This document shows positions 36,730-44,807 of a DNA stretch of 64,000 nucleotides, piece by piece. The notes under the pieces are model-generated. The model searched no databases. It was not told the DNA's origin and was given only the letters and a program-made list of their open reading frames with translations. The stretch comes from CAZJLN01 sp964540765 (GTDB lineage: Bacteria > Chloroflexota > Anaerolineae > Anaerolineales > Anaerolineaceae). Location: contig CAZINW010000002.1 in NCBI GenBank assembly GCA_964540765.1, positions 1 through 64,000 on the forward strand, written 5' to 3'. A program made the position numbers and the translations under genes. Every line of letters begins with the position of its first letter. The first letter of the stretch is position 1.

Positions 36730-37740
36730 ATGTTGGAAAGCAAATTAGGCATCAAATCTGAGCACTACCTGGCTGAACCGTTGGACACTTGGCTGACCGC
36801 AGGGCTGCATGATTACGCCGTGCCCGAAGCTGCGGGGTCGAGTGCGAGAGTCTTCCTTTACAGGGAAACTCATCCAAATAACGCATTCAGAAAAGACCTG
36901 GCATTTAAGGTGATGCGGCATGACAAAATTGCCTATGCAAGCCCTCTCTTCAAACAAGAGCTGAACATCCTGCCTGGCATTGCTGGCAAGAGCGGTCTCA
37001 CACCCATGCTGCAATCCGGGTTCCTGAAAGTGGATGACCATGTTCACTGGCCTGGTGAACAGGCGCCATTAACTAAAAGTATGGAAATGGAAGCAAGTGG
37101 AATGCAAATTTCCGGTCAGCTGGTTGAATTTGACCCCTCTGAGACAGAAAAAATGCTGGCTGAATTTGATCAACGTCTGTCTGATGGCTGGCTTCCCTTC
37201 CTGCTTTTGGAGCGGCGCTGGGAGGATAATCTTTATCTCTTATGTGATGCTGGATATACCAGGGGATCTTTTTTAAAGAATCTGTCCATGCAGCAGATCC
37301 TGCAAATTGCCATCCAGATTTGTGAGTTGATGAGCCATGCACATGCAGCCGGCGCGATTTACCTGGATCACAAATTGCTTCATTATTATTGGAATGACCT
37401 GCGCAAACAAGTTGTGATGATTGATTGGAATATCGGACGCTGGAATCCAGGCACAATTACACCTGAGAGCATTCAGTTTGACCTGCTGCAGTTCAGTTCG
37501 CGTGCATTGCATCACCTCTTTACAGGCAGGCAGGCGCCAGGCTCAGTGGCAGTAGGAGCCAACCGACCTGAAGAGATTGAAAATGCACCGCGTCAGTACA
37601 AAGCTTCTTATCCATATGACGTACAGAAACGTTTAAATATGGCTGAGATGCAATTCCTCGAAAAAGCCTTAAATGGGGGGTTTGTAAGCGCTGATGAAAT
37701 GAGGGAAGCCCTGGAGCAGCTCCTCTCAAGACGACTATAA
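36730..37740 (+). CDS. Second atypical protein-kinase-like protein
   Basis: A 336-residue kinase-fold candidate. The presumed ATP-lysine is in LAFKVMRH (Lys60). The catalytic loop reads IYLDHKLLHYYWND (Asp213, Lys215) and the metal-binding site is IDWNIG (Asp232). The stretch HYYWND...KQVVMIDWNIG mirrors HIYWNE...KTISCIDWGNG of the upstream gene, so the two belong to one divergent subgroup. Both key aspartates are present, hence activity is possible. It lies 54 bases after the first kinase gene and 40 before the TPR gene, probably co-transcribed. Confidence 0.8.
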   Translation: MLESKLGIKSEHYLAEPLDTWLTAGLHDYAVPEAAGSSARVFLYRETHPNNAFRKDLAFKVMRHDKIAYASPLFKQELNILPGIAGKSGLTPMLQSGFLKVDDHVHWPGEQAPLTKSMEMEASGMQISGQLVEFDPSETEKMLAEFDQRLSDGWLPFLLLERRWEDNLYLLCDAGYTRGSFLKNLSMQQILQIAIQICELMSHAHAAGAIYLDHKLLHYYWNDLRKQVVMIDWNIGRWNPGTITPESIQFDLLQFSSRALHHLFTGRQAPGSVAVGANRPEEIENAPRQYKASYPYDVQKRLNMAEMQFLEKALNGGFVSADEMREALEQLLSRRL

Positions 37741-37780
37741 TGGATGAAATCTGATCGATGATATCTGGAAGGAATAAACT

Positions 37781-39595
37781 ATGTTAAAAGACCTGATCCT
37801 TCAGGCTGGTGAGGTGCTTGGTGGATCTGCACCTGGAGATGAAGAACTTGCCCAGACAGAGAATAATCTCTCCGCATACCTGGAAGCGCTTGCAACCGAA
37901 CGCGTATCAGAAGAGGTCAGCTTGGACGAGCTTGAGGATGCCAACCGCATGCTGCGCGAGATCCGCCGGGAACGTGCCAGGCGCCAGGCAGACAACCAGG
38001 CGGGCGACGCGCCCAAGGTGAACAATGCTGAAAAGAATGGCAATGGCAAAGATTATTCTCAACTGAAACGTTCCCCTGTTTTAGATCCGGAAGATCAGGT
38101 GGATCCACTGCGCAAGTTTTTTCAATCAAGCCATGATCCTGAAGCTGAAAACCTGATGGATCAGGCTGAAGAAGCCTTTTATAAAGGGAATTATCAGGCT
38201 GCCATCATGCTCTATGAAAAGGTTCTGCAGTTGGAACCTGGATGGATCCGTGCACAGGAGCATCACAGTGAGGCAGAGGATTACCTGCGAACCGGGAATA
38301 TCCCGTCGGTTGCGCTTCCCCCTGAAGCCGGTAAAGCTTACGGGAAGGCACAGTCTGCAGCCCGCGTTTTTCGTTACCAGGTGGCATTGACCTATCTGGA
38401 AGAGGCATTTGAAGTCCTGCAGGAATCTGGTGTGAAACGCTGGCGTGAAGGCGAGGAACTGCGCCACGACCTTGAAAACCAGATGCAAGCATATGAGGTT
38501 TACAAAGAGGGATTGGCACTCCTGAATCAGGGTGACCTGGTCGGTGCCTTATCCAAGGTTCAAACAGCTGCAAGTGCTGTTGCCATTCCTGAATATATTG
38601 ACAAAGCCAGCGAGATTCGCAGCGACCTGGCTTTGTTAAACGAGATTGGCGATACAGCAGGTGTCAGCGGGCAAATTTCACCTGAGAAGCTGGCAGAAAC
38701 CAAAGCCAACCTTGAACGCATGCAAATGAAATATGGCGATATTCCCCAGGTCACACGCTTGAGAAATCGTCTGGACTTGATTGCTCCGGCTGCAGAAAAA
38801 TTGTTATTGGACAGCATCCAGCGTGCCAGGAATGCAGCTGCAACCGCTCCAACCCTTGCCAGGGCAAGGCAGTTCTTGAATGAGGGTCAATCCAAGCTAA
38901 ACCTGTTGCAGCAATTGGTAAGTGTTGATGACGAGGTGCAAACTGCTGCTTCTGACCTGGAAAGCCTTGAAAATGAATTGAACGGCTACCAGGACTCAGT
39001 CGAGCGGGCAACACATGCGTTTGAATCGGGCAACCGCTTTTTTGCCTTTAATACCTATCGTATCAGTAAACCTGTACGGCAGCGTTTTCCGAACGATCCA
39101 GCTATCCTGGCTCTCAAACGCAAATTATTGCCTTTTTTTGCCACAGTGATCTTAGGTGGTTTGTTAATCTTGGCGCTTGTCATTGGCGGCTTGTATTTAT
39201 CCATACGTGCCATCAACAAGGCTGCTGAAGAGCGCCGGTTGGCATTGACTCCAACAGCTACCTTGACGCCAACCATCACGCTGACTCCCACTGAAACACT
39301 GACCCCTACGCTGACCCTGACGGCGACACCCGATTGGTCGCCAACCCCTACAAAAACACTCACACCCACACCCATCATATACGCAGAGGCCATTCGCAAT
39401 ATTTATGCGCGCAATGGGTGTTATGAAGGTTTTACAGCGAATGGTCGCATCCCCGAGGGCAGCACGGTGACGCTTTTGCCCATGAAAGAGCGCTTTTTCG
39501 ACAGTTTCAACCGGGAATGCCTGCTGGTGGAGCACCGCGGGGAAGGATTTGCCACGATTGGTTATGTCTTGCTGGTTGATCTGGTGATCCCTTAA
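37781..39595 (+). CDS. TPR / transmembrane / SH3-like membrane protein
   Basis: A 604-residue, probably single-pass protein. Residues about 115-280 hold TPR-like helical repeats (AEEAFYKGNYQAAIMLYEKV). A helical region follows to about 450, then a membrane helix (about 452-475) and a Thr/Pro/Leu linker (about 490-531) typical of surface proteins in this lineage. The C-terminus (about 535-604) looks like a small SH3-type beta domain (RIPEGSTVTLLPM, then FATIGYVLLVDLV). The predicted topology places the TPR part in the cytoplasm and the SH3-like part outside. AAGGA precedes the ATG. With two kinase-like neighbours it may be a receptor or scaffold. Confidence 0.8.
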   Translation: MLKDLILQAGEVLGGSAPGDEELAQTENNLSAYLEALATERVSEEVSLDELEDANRMLREIRRERARRQADNQAGDAPKVNNAEKNGNGKDYSQLKRSPVLDPEDQVDPLRKFFQSSHDPEAENLMDQAEEAFYKGNYQAAIMLYEKVLQLEPGWIRAQEHHSEAEDYLRTGNIPSVALPPEAGKAYGKAQSAARVFRYQVALTYLEEAFEVLQESGVKRWREGEELRHDLENQMQAYEVYKEGLALLNQGDLVGALSKVQTAASAVAIPEYIDKASEIRSDLALLNEIGDTAGVSGQISPEKLAETKANLERMQMKYGDIPQVTRLRNRLDLIAPAAEKLLLDSIQRARNAAATAPTLARARQFLNEGQSKLNLLQQLVSVDDEVQTAASDLESLENELNGYQDSVERATHAFESGNRFFAFNTYRISKPVRQRFPNDPAILALKRKLLPFFATVILGGLLILALVIGGLYLSIRAINKAAEERRLALTPTATLTPTITLTPTETLTPTLTLTATPDWSPTPTKTLTPTPIIYAEAIRNIYARNGCYEGFTANGRIPEGSTVTLLPMKERFFDSFNRECLLVEHRGEGFATIGYVLLVDLVIP

Positions 39596-39708
39596 TCTTT
39601 ACCAGGTGTGATTGAATAATCAGCCTTAATTATTTGACGTTAGTGCTATGCCTGGCGTGGGATCAATCAAAGTCTTCAGTCTGCTGAAGGAATCCTCTCA
39701 TCGTAGGG

Positions 39709-39738
39709 TTAACAGTCAGATGTTTTCAGGTTTATAAT
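39709..39738 (+). promoter_or_regulatory. Promoter of folC-lon
   Basis: TTAACA (39709-39714) and a perfect TATAAT (39733-39738) are separated by 18 bases, about 28 bases before the folC ATG. Confidence 0.55.
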
Positions 39739-39766
39739 TCAGAATCACAATATTGCAGGTATTCAA

Positions 39767-41149
39767 ATGGAAAAATTTGATTCAGCCTATCAGGCAGCCC
39801 TGGATTATATCTATAGTTTTATTGATTTCAGTCTTAAGCGCAATCTGCGCAATGCGGAAGCCAACTTTAAATTGGATCGCATGGCTCGTTTCATGTCTTT
39901 GCTCGGAAATCCTCAGGATCAGTATAAGATCATTCACGTTGCCGGAACAAAAGGGAAGGGATCCGTCTGTGCATTTTGTGCCAGTGCGCTTAGAGTTGCA
40001 GGCTACAGGGTTGGTTTGTATACGTCTCCCCACCTCGAGGAATTTACCGAACGCATCCAGGTTAATGGCATTGAAATTGACAAGATTTCCGTGGTTAAAC
40101 TGGTGGAAAAGATGAAGGCGGTGGTCACAGAAGTGCCTGACATTACCACTTTTGAACTGACCACAGCCATGGGCTTCCTTTATTTTGCGGAGCAAAAGGT
40201 TGGTGTGGCTGTCCTCGAAGTGGGTCTGGGGGGTAGGTTGGATGCGACCAATATTGTGAACCCGCTTGTATCCGTGATCACATCGATCTCATATGACCAT
40301 ACAGCTGTGTTGGGGAATACCCTGGGAAAGATCGCATTTGAAAAAGGTGGGATCATCAAACCTGGCAAACCTGTGGTGATCGCCCCGCAGCGTGAAGAAG
40401 CCCGTAAGCGTCTGGTCGCTGTTTGCAGGGAACGGTCAGCACCATTGGTGGAGGTGGGCAAAGATTTCCAGTTCAAAGCTGAAAGCCACTCCCTGCAGGG
40501 TCAAACCCTTTTTGTATGGAAAAACAGCGGTCAGCTGACAGAAGACCAGGATCCTGCTCTTATTCCGGGAACAGCCACAAATCTGCGCATCCCACTTTTA
40601 GGCTATCACCAGGTGATCAATGCAGTTACAGCCTATGCAGCCCTCCAAATTGCGAACGATCATGGGTTAACTGTCAGTGATGATGCCATCCAACGCGGTT
40701 TTGAAACAACGAGCTGGCCGGGAAGGTTCGAATTGCTGTGCCTGCATCCGCCAGTTGTCGTTGATTCTGCCCACAACATAGATTCAGCAAAATGCCTCAG
40801 CCAGGCGCTCGATGATTATTTCCCTGGTTTGCCTGTGATCTTGGTGTTTGGCGTCTCAGCGGATAAAGATGTCAAGGGTATTTTGAAGGCATTGCTTCCT
40901 AAAGTGCGCAAAGTGATCACATCGCAGTCCATTCATCCCCGTGCGATGGATGCGAAGGAACTGTTGGCATATGTAAAGCAAAATGATGTACACGCTGAAG
41001 CGATCGTTCCGATTGAAGATGCCATTCAAACAGCCCTGAACGAGGCTGGTGAGGAGGCTCTCGTATTAATCACAGGGAGTGTATTTGTGGCAGCAGCGGG
41101 AAGGGCAGTATGGCGGCAAATGCAGGTGCCACACGAAAAATGCCAGTAA
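39767..41149 (+). CDS. folC: Folylpolyglutamate/dihydrofolate synthase
   Basis: A 460-residue Mur-ligase-fold enzyme that adds glutamate to dihydropteroate and to reduced folates with ATP. The P-loop is HVAGTKGKGSVCAF, followed by YTSPHLEEFTERIQVNG. The second conserved block is VAVLEVGLGGRLDATNIV, and the C-terminal domain has PPVVVDSAHNIDS. Length is normal. lon follows 45 bases later on the same strand, so the two may share a transcript; there is no functional link between them that I know. Confidence 0.95.
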   Translation: MEKFDSAYQAALDYIYSFIDFSLKRNLRNAEANFKLDRMARFMSLLGNPQDQYKIIHVAGTKGKGSVCAFCASALRVAGYRVGLYTSPHLEEFTERIQVNGIEIDKISVVKLVEKMKAVVTEVPDITTFELTTAMGFLYFAEQKVGVAVLEVGLGGRLDATNIVNPLVSVITSISYDHTAVLGNTLGKIAFEKGGIIKPGKPVVIAPQREEARKRLVAVCRERSAPLVEVGKDFQFKAESHSLQGQTLFVWKNSGQLTEDQDPALIPGTATNLRIPLLGYHQVINAVTAYAALQIANDHGLTVSDDAIQRGFETTSWPGRFELLCLHPPVVVDSAHNIDSAKCLSQALDDYFPGLPVILVFGVSADKDVKGILKALLPKVRKVITSQSIHPRAMDAKELLAYVKQNDVHAEAIVPIEDAIQTALNEAGEEALVLITGSVFVAAAGRAVWRQMQVPHEKCQ

Positions 41150-41194
41150 ACATGATATGATTGCCCCTTTGCGAGATAAAACTTGGAGAAATTA

Positions 41195-43699
41195 ATGAGT
41201 CAATACAATAAATATTCGCCATCAGATGATGACGATCTAAAAGATAATATTCACCAGCGCACGGAGGAGCTTTATCGTGTGAACGACAGGATCCCTGATA
41301 TGGATGGTACTTTCAATGCTCCTGCCGTCGTAATTGAAGATGCCATCGTTTTTCCGCACATGGTTTCACCCATTTACATCCATGATCCTGAATGGCTGGC
41401 GTCCATCGCTGATGCGCAGGCAGAGAATCAAACGGTAATTGCCCTTGCTGTTGACCCGACTATGAAAGATGCGAACCCGACCACGGTTTTAATTGGTGTG
41501 GAACTGGCAGTCGGGCGTTTACTTGAGATGCAGGATGGCAGTTATTCCGCGCTGGTGCAAAGCCGACGCAGGGTGGAAGTTCTGAGCATTATTCAAGAGG
41601 AACCCTTCCTGCTGGTTAAAGTCAGACCCATTGCAGAGACTTACCGTTCCACGCAGAGATTAACAGCCTTAATGCGCTCTGTCCGAAACCTGTTTAAGAG
41701 TTGTGTTGAGTTTAATCAAAGCCTGCCTGAAGAAGCCTATCTTTACTCATTGAATCTGTCGGATCCAGGGTGGCTTTCAGATATGATTGCAACAACCCTT
41801 TCACTCCCCGATGAGCAGCGGCTGGAATTGTTGATGCTGGTTGACCCAGTGGCGCGGCTTAAGCGTCTCAACAAGATCCTGGCTGAGGAACTGGATGTAT
41901 TGGCGCTTGAAGATGAGATCCAAACGCAGGTTCAGACCGAGGTTGATCGTTCACAAAGAGAATACTACCTTCGCGAACAATTGCGGGTAATCCAGAATGA
42001 ATTGGGCGAAGGTGACATCTGGTCACGCGAACTCAGTGAGCTCAACGAAAAGATTGAAAAGACGCCCATGCCGGAAGAAGCTGAAAAACAAGTGAGACGT
42101 GAACTTGACCGCCTCAAGCAGATGCCTCCCATGGCACCGGAAGTGGGAATGATCCGGACCTATATCGACTGGATCCTGGATTTGCCTTGGCAAAATGAAA
42201 CAGAAGACAACCTGGATGTTGTCAACGCTGAAAAGGTGCTTGAAGAATACCATTATGGACTGACAAAGGCAAAAGATCGTATCCTGGAATACATTGCTGT
42301 CCGCAGTCTTAAACCCAAAAAGAACCGACAGCCCATTTTATGCTTTGTTGGTCCTCCCGGCACTGGTAAAACCTCTTTGGGTCAATCCATTGCGCAGGCG
42401 CTTGGAAGAAAATTTGTGCGCCTGTCTCTGGGGGGGGTGCGTGATGAAGCTGAGATCCGTGGGCACAGGCGTACTTATATCGGCGCCTTGCCAGGGCGCA
42501 TCATTCAAACCATGCGCAGGGCAGGAAGCATCAATCCGCTCTTTATGCTCGATGAAGTTGACAAATTGGGCGCGGATTTCCGTGGCGATCCATCAGCAGC
42601 GTTGCTGGAAGTGTTGGATCCGGAGCAAAATAATAGCTTTTCTGATCATTATCTAGAACTGCCTTATGATCTATCCAAAGTCCTGTTCATCACCACAGCC
42701 AATTCGTTGGGTACTATCCCGCCGGCATTGCTCGATAGAATGGAAATGATTGAATTTCCCGGCTATATCGAGGAAGAAAAACTTGAAATTGCCAATCGTT
42801 TCCTCATTCCACGACAGATTGAAGAAACCGGGCTCGATGAAGATAAGATCGCCTTTCAAAAACCAGCGCTGCAAAAGGTTATCCGCGAATACACTTACGA
42901 AGCTGGTGTACGCAACCTGGAACGCGAGATTGGCAAGGTATGCCGTAAGATTGCCAGAGCCAAGTCTGAAGGGAAACCATTCCCACAGCAGATCACTACA
43001 GCTGCCATCCCCCGTTACCTGGGTCCGATCCAATTCTTTTCAACAGATGCCGAAAGAAAGGATGAAATTGGTGTGGCAACTGCCATGGCATGGACAGAAA
43101 ATGGTGGTGAGATCATGCCGGTAGAAGTCTTGATCCTGGATGGCAAAGGCAACCTGCAGATCACCGGGCAAATTGGTGACGTTATGCAGGAATCTGCCCA
43201 GGCAGCCCTGTCATACCTTAAATCCAAATCAGAACTTTACCAGATCGATGAGGATTACTTTGAAGAGGTCGATATCCACCTGCATATCCCTGAAGGTGCC
43301 ATCCCGAAGGATGGTCCAAGCGCAGGCATCACCATTGCGACTGCAATGACCTCGGCTGTGGCGCAGATGGCGGTGCGGCATGACTTGGCAATGACAGGCG
43401 AGATCACCTTGCGCGGGAGGGTTCTACCTGTGGGTGGCATTCGCGAAAAAGTGCTGGCTGCCTATCGTGCAGGGCTTAAGACGGTGCTCATCCCCAGGAA
43501 AAACGAGAAAGACTTGATTGAAATTCCACAGGCGATCAAGCGCGAGCTGAAATTGATCAGCGTTGATCACATGGATGAAGTGTTGTCCCTGGCACTGGTC
43601 GCCAGTGAGATCAAGGCAAAGCCGCGCGGCACAAGGAAGAAAGATAAAAAGAATGAAAATGCACCCGGAAACCCAGGTGCATCTGAAGAACAGTCTTGA
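41195..43699 (+). CDS. lon: ATP-dependent Lon protease
   Basis: About 834 residues with the full LonA layout: an N-terminal substrate-binding domain from about residue 45, an AAA+ module with Walker A GPPGTGKTSLGQS (about 386-398) and Walker B PLFMLDEVDKLG, and the C-terminal protease domain. The catalytic dyad is Ser709 (PKDGPSAGIT) and Lys752 (GIREKVLAAYRAG), spaced 43 residues as in E. coli Lon. It degrades misfolded and regulatory proteins in the cytoplasm. GGAG at 41185-41188 selects the ATG at 41195 over TTG 41183. The C-terminus ends in a lysine-rich tail. Confidence 0.97.
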   Translation: MSQYNKYSPSDDDDLKDNIHQRTEELYRVNDRIPDMDGTFNAPAVVIEDAIVFPHMVSPIYIHDPEWLASIADAQAENQTVIALAVDPTMKDANPTTVLIGVELAVGRLLEMQDGSYSALVQSRRRVEVLSIIQEEPFLLVKVRPIAETYRSTQRLTALMRSVRNLFKSCVEFNQSLPEEAYLYSLNLSDPGWLSDMIATTLSLPDEQRLELLMLVDPVARLKRLNKILAEELDVLALEDEIQTQVQTEVDRSQREYYLREQLRVIQNELGEGDIWSRELSELNEKIEKTPMPEEAEKQVRRELDRLKQMPPMAPEVGMIRTYIDWILDLPWQNETEDNLDVVNAEKVLEEYHYGLTKAKDRILEYIAVRSLKPKKNRQPILCFVGPPGTGKTSLGQSIAQALGRKFVRLSLGGVRDEAEIRGHRRTYIGALPGRIIQTMRRAGSINPLFMLDEVDKLGADFRGDPSAALLEVLDPEQNNSFSDHYLELPYDLSKVLFITTANSLGTIPPALLDRMEMIEFPGYIEEEKLEIANRFLIPRQIEETGLDEDKIAFQKPALQKVIREYTYEAGVRNLEREIGKVCRKIARAKSEGKPFPQQITTAAIPRYLGPIQFFSTDAERKDEIGVATAMAWTENGGEIMPVEVLILDGKGNLQITGQIGDVMQESAQAALSYLKSKSELYQIDEDYFEEVDIHLHIPEGAIPKDGPSAGITIATAMTSAVAQMAVRHDLAMTGEITLRGRVLPVGGIREKVLAAYRAGLKTVLIPRKNEKDLIEIPQAIKRELKLISVDHMDEVLSLALVASEIKAKPRGTRKKDKKNENAPGNPGASEEQS

Positions 43700-43708
43700 C
43701 AATCAAAG

Positions 43709-43727
43709 AGGGTAACTTGGTTACCCT
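43709..43727 (+). terminator. Terminator of lon
   Basis: Arms AGGGTAAC and GTTACCCT form an 8-bp perfect stem with a TTG loop, followed by TCTTTTTT. The stem overlaps the stop codon of the convergent coiled-coil gene. Confidence 0.85.
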
Positions 43728-44197
43728 TCTTTTTTGGGGGGCTGGAACATTCCTCCCTCAGCCTGAAGGGTCTTGATGCCATTTTGAACCTGTGCAATGA
43801 CGCGGGTCAACTCCGCTTCAAGATTGGTCAGTGTCTCCGTGACATAACGGTCAGCTTCTTTTTGGGTCATTCCGGCTTCCCTTTTTGCCTGTTCAATGAT
43901 TTGGTCTGCTCTTAACTGAGATGCCTGGGTAACATCGCTGCGCTCGATCATCTTTTCGCTCTTCTCGCGGGCAAGGGCTAAAGTTCTGTTGGCTTCTTCC
44001 TGTGCCTGGGCAAGAACGCGGTCGCGCTGAACATTGACCTGTTGTGCTTTCTTGATTTCATCAGGGATGGACACGCGCATTTGATCAATGATATCCATGA
44101 AACGGTTCTCATCCACGATCACGCTGTGAGTCAAAGGGATTGCACGGCTCTCGTTAAATAGTTCCTCTAATCTATCCACCAGGTGTAGAATGTCCAT
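43721..44197 (-). CDS. Coiled-coil protein next to coaD
   Basis: A 158-residue, highly charged helical protein. Residues about 45-140 form a long coiled coil rich in Ala, Glu, Gln and Arg (VLAQAQEEANRTLALAREKSE). The opening DILHLVDRLEELFNESRAIP looks conserved. I recall uncharacterised proteins of this kind next to coaD in Gram-positive-like genomes, loosely resembling DivIVA or ATP-synthase b-subunit segments. No membrane segment is present. Function unknown; a structural or division-related role is only a guess. Confidence 0.8.
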   Translation of the reverse strand: MDILHLVDRLEELFNESRAIPLTHSVIVDENRFMDIIDQMRVSIPDEIKKAQQVNVQRDRVLAQAQEEANRTLALAREKSEKMIERSDVTQASQLRADQIIEQAKREAGMTQKEADRYVTETLTNLEAELTRVIAQVQNGIKTLQAEGGMFQPPKKEG

Positions 44198-44281
44198 GTC
44201 ACCTCTCCATTTTCTTGTTCAAGGGCCTGTAAAAATTCCTGATCTTTATATATCATTATTATAATGGTTTTCTTGTTTATT

Positions 44282-44806
44282 TCAATCCCGCAGTGAAGAT
44301 AACGGCACGTTATGGTCATCTGCATTCACGCCTGTAAACTTTGCCTGCATGGCTTGTGCAACAAAATCCGGCACCATGCTGGAAACATCCCCTCCAAGTG
44401 CGGCAATCTCCTTCACTGTTGATGACGACAGGAAGGTATGTTCCTCGCTGGTGATCAGGGCGATCACGTCCATGTCAGGATCCAATCGTTTATTCGCCAA
44501 TGCCATGCGGAACTCATATTCAAAATCAGAAAACACCCTTAGTCCCCGAACTATGGCGCTGGCTCCAACTTCACGGGCATAAGAGATCGTCAACCCGCTG
44601 TAACCTTCCACGATCACTCTGGGATCATCCTGGAAAGCCATTTTTACCAGCTTGATCCTTTCCATAGGGCTGAAGAGGAGATTTTTCAGGGGTTTATCGT
44701 AGACAGCTACCACCAGCTCGTCAAACAATGCCAGGGTGCGCCTTGCTATGTCAATGTGACCGTAATGAATGGGATCAAAAGTGCCCGGGAAAATAACACG
44801 TTTCAT
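44282..44806 (-). CDS. coaD: Pantetheine-phosphate adenylyltransferase
   Basis: A 174-residue nucleotidyltransferase, the fourth step of coenzyme A synthesis (4'-phosphopantetheine plus ATP to dephospho-CoA). The N-terminal GTFDPIHYGHIDIARR carries the T/HxGH nucleotide-binding motif, and the C-terminal FLSSSTVKEIAALGGD is the second family motif. RGLRVFSDFEYEFRMALANK is also characteristic. Its ATG lies one base after the recG stop, so it is coupled to recG. Confidence 0.96.
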   Translation of the reverse strand: MKRVIFPGTFDPIHYGHIDIARRTLALFDELVVAVYDKPLKNLLFSPMERIKLVKMAFQDDPRVIVEGYSGLTISYAREVGASAIVRGLRVFSDFEYEFRMALANKRLDPDMDVIALITSEEHTFLSSSTVKEIAALGGDVSSMVPDFVAQAMQAKFTGVNADDHNVPLSSLRD

Positions 44807-44807
44807 G

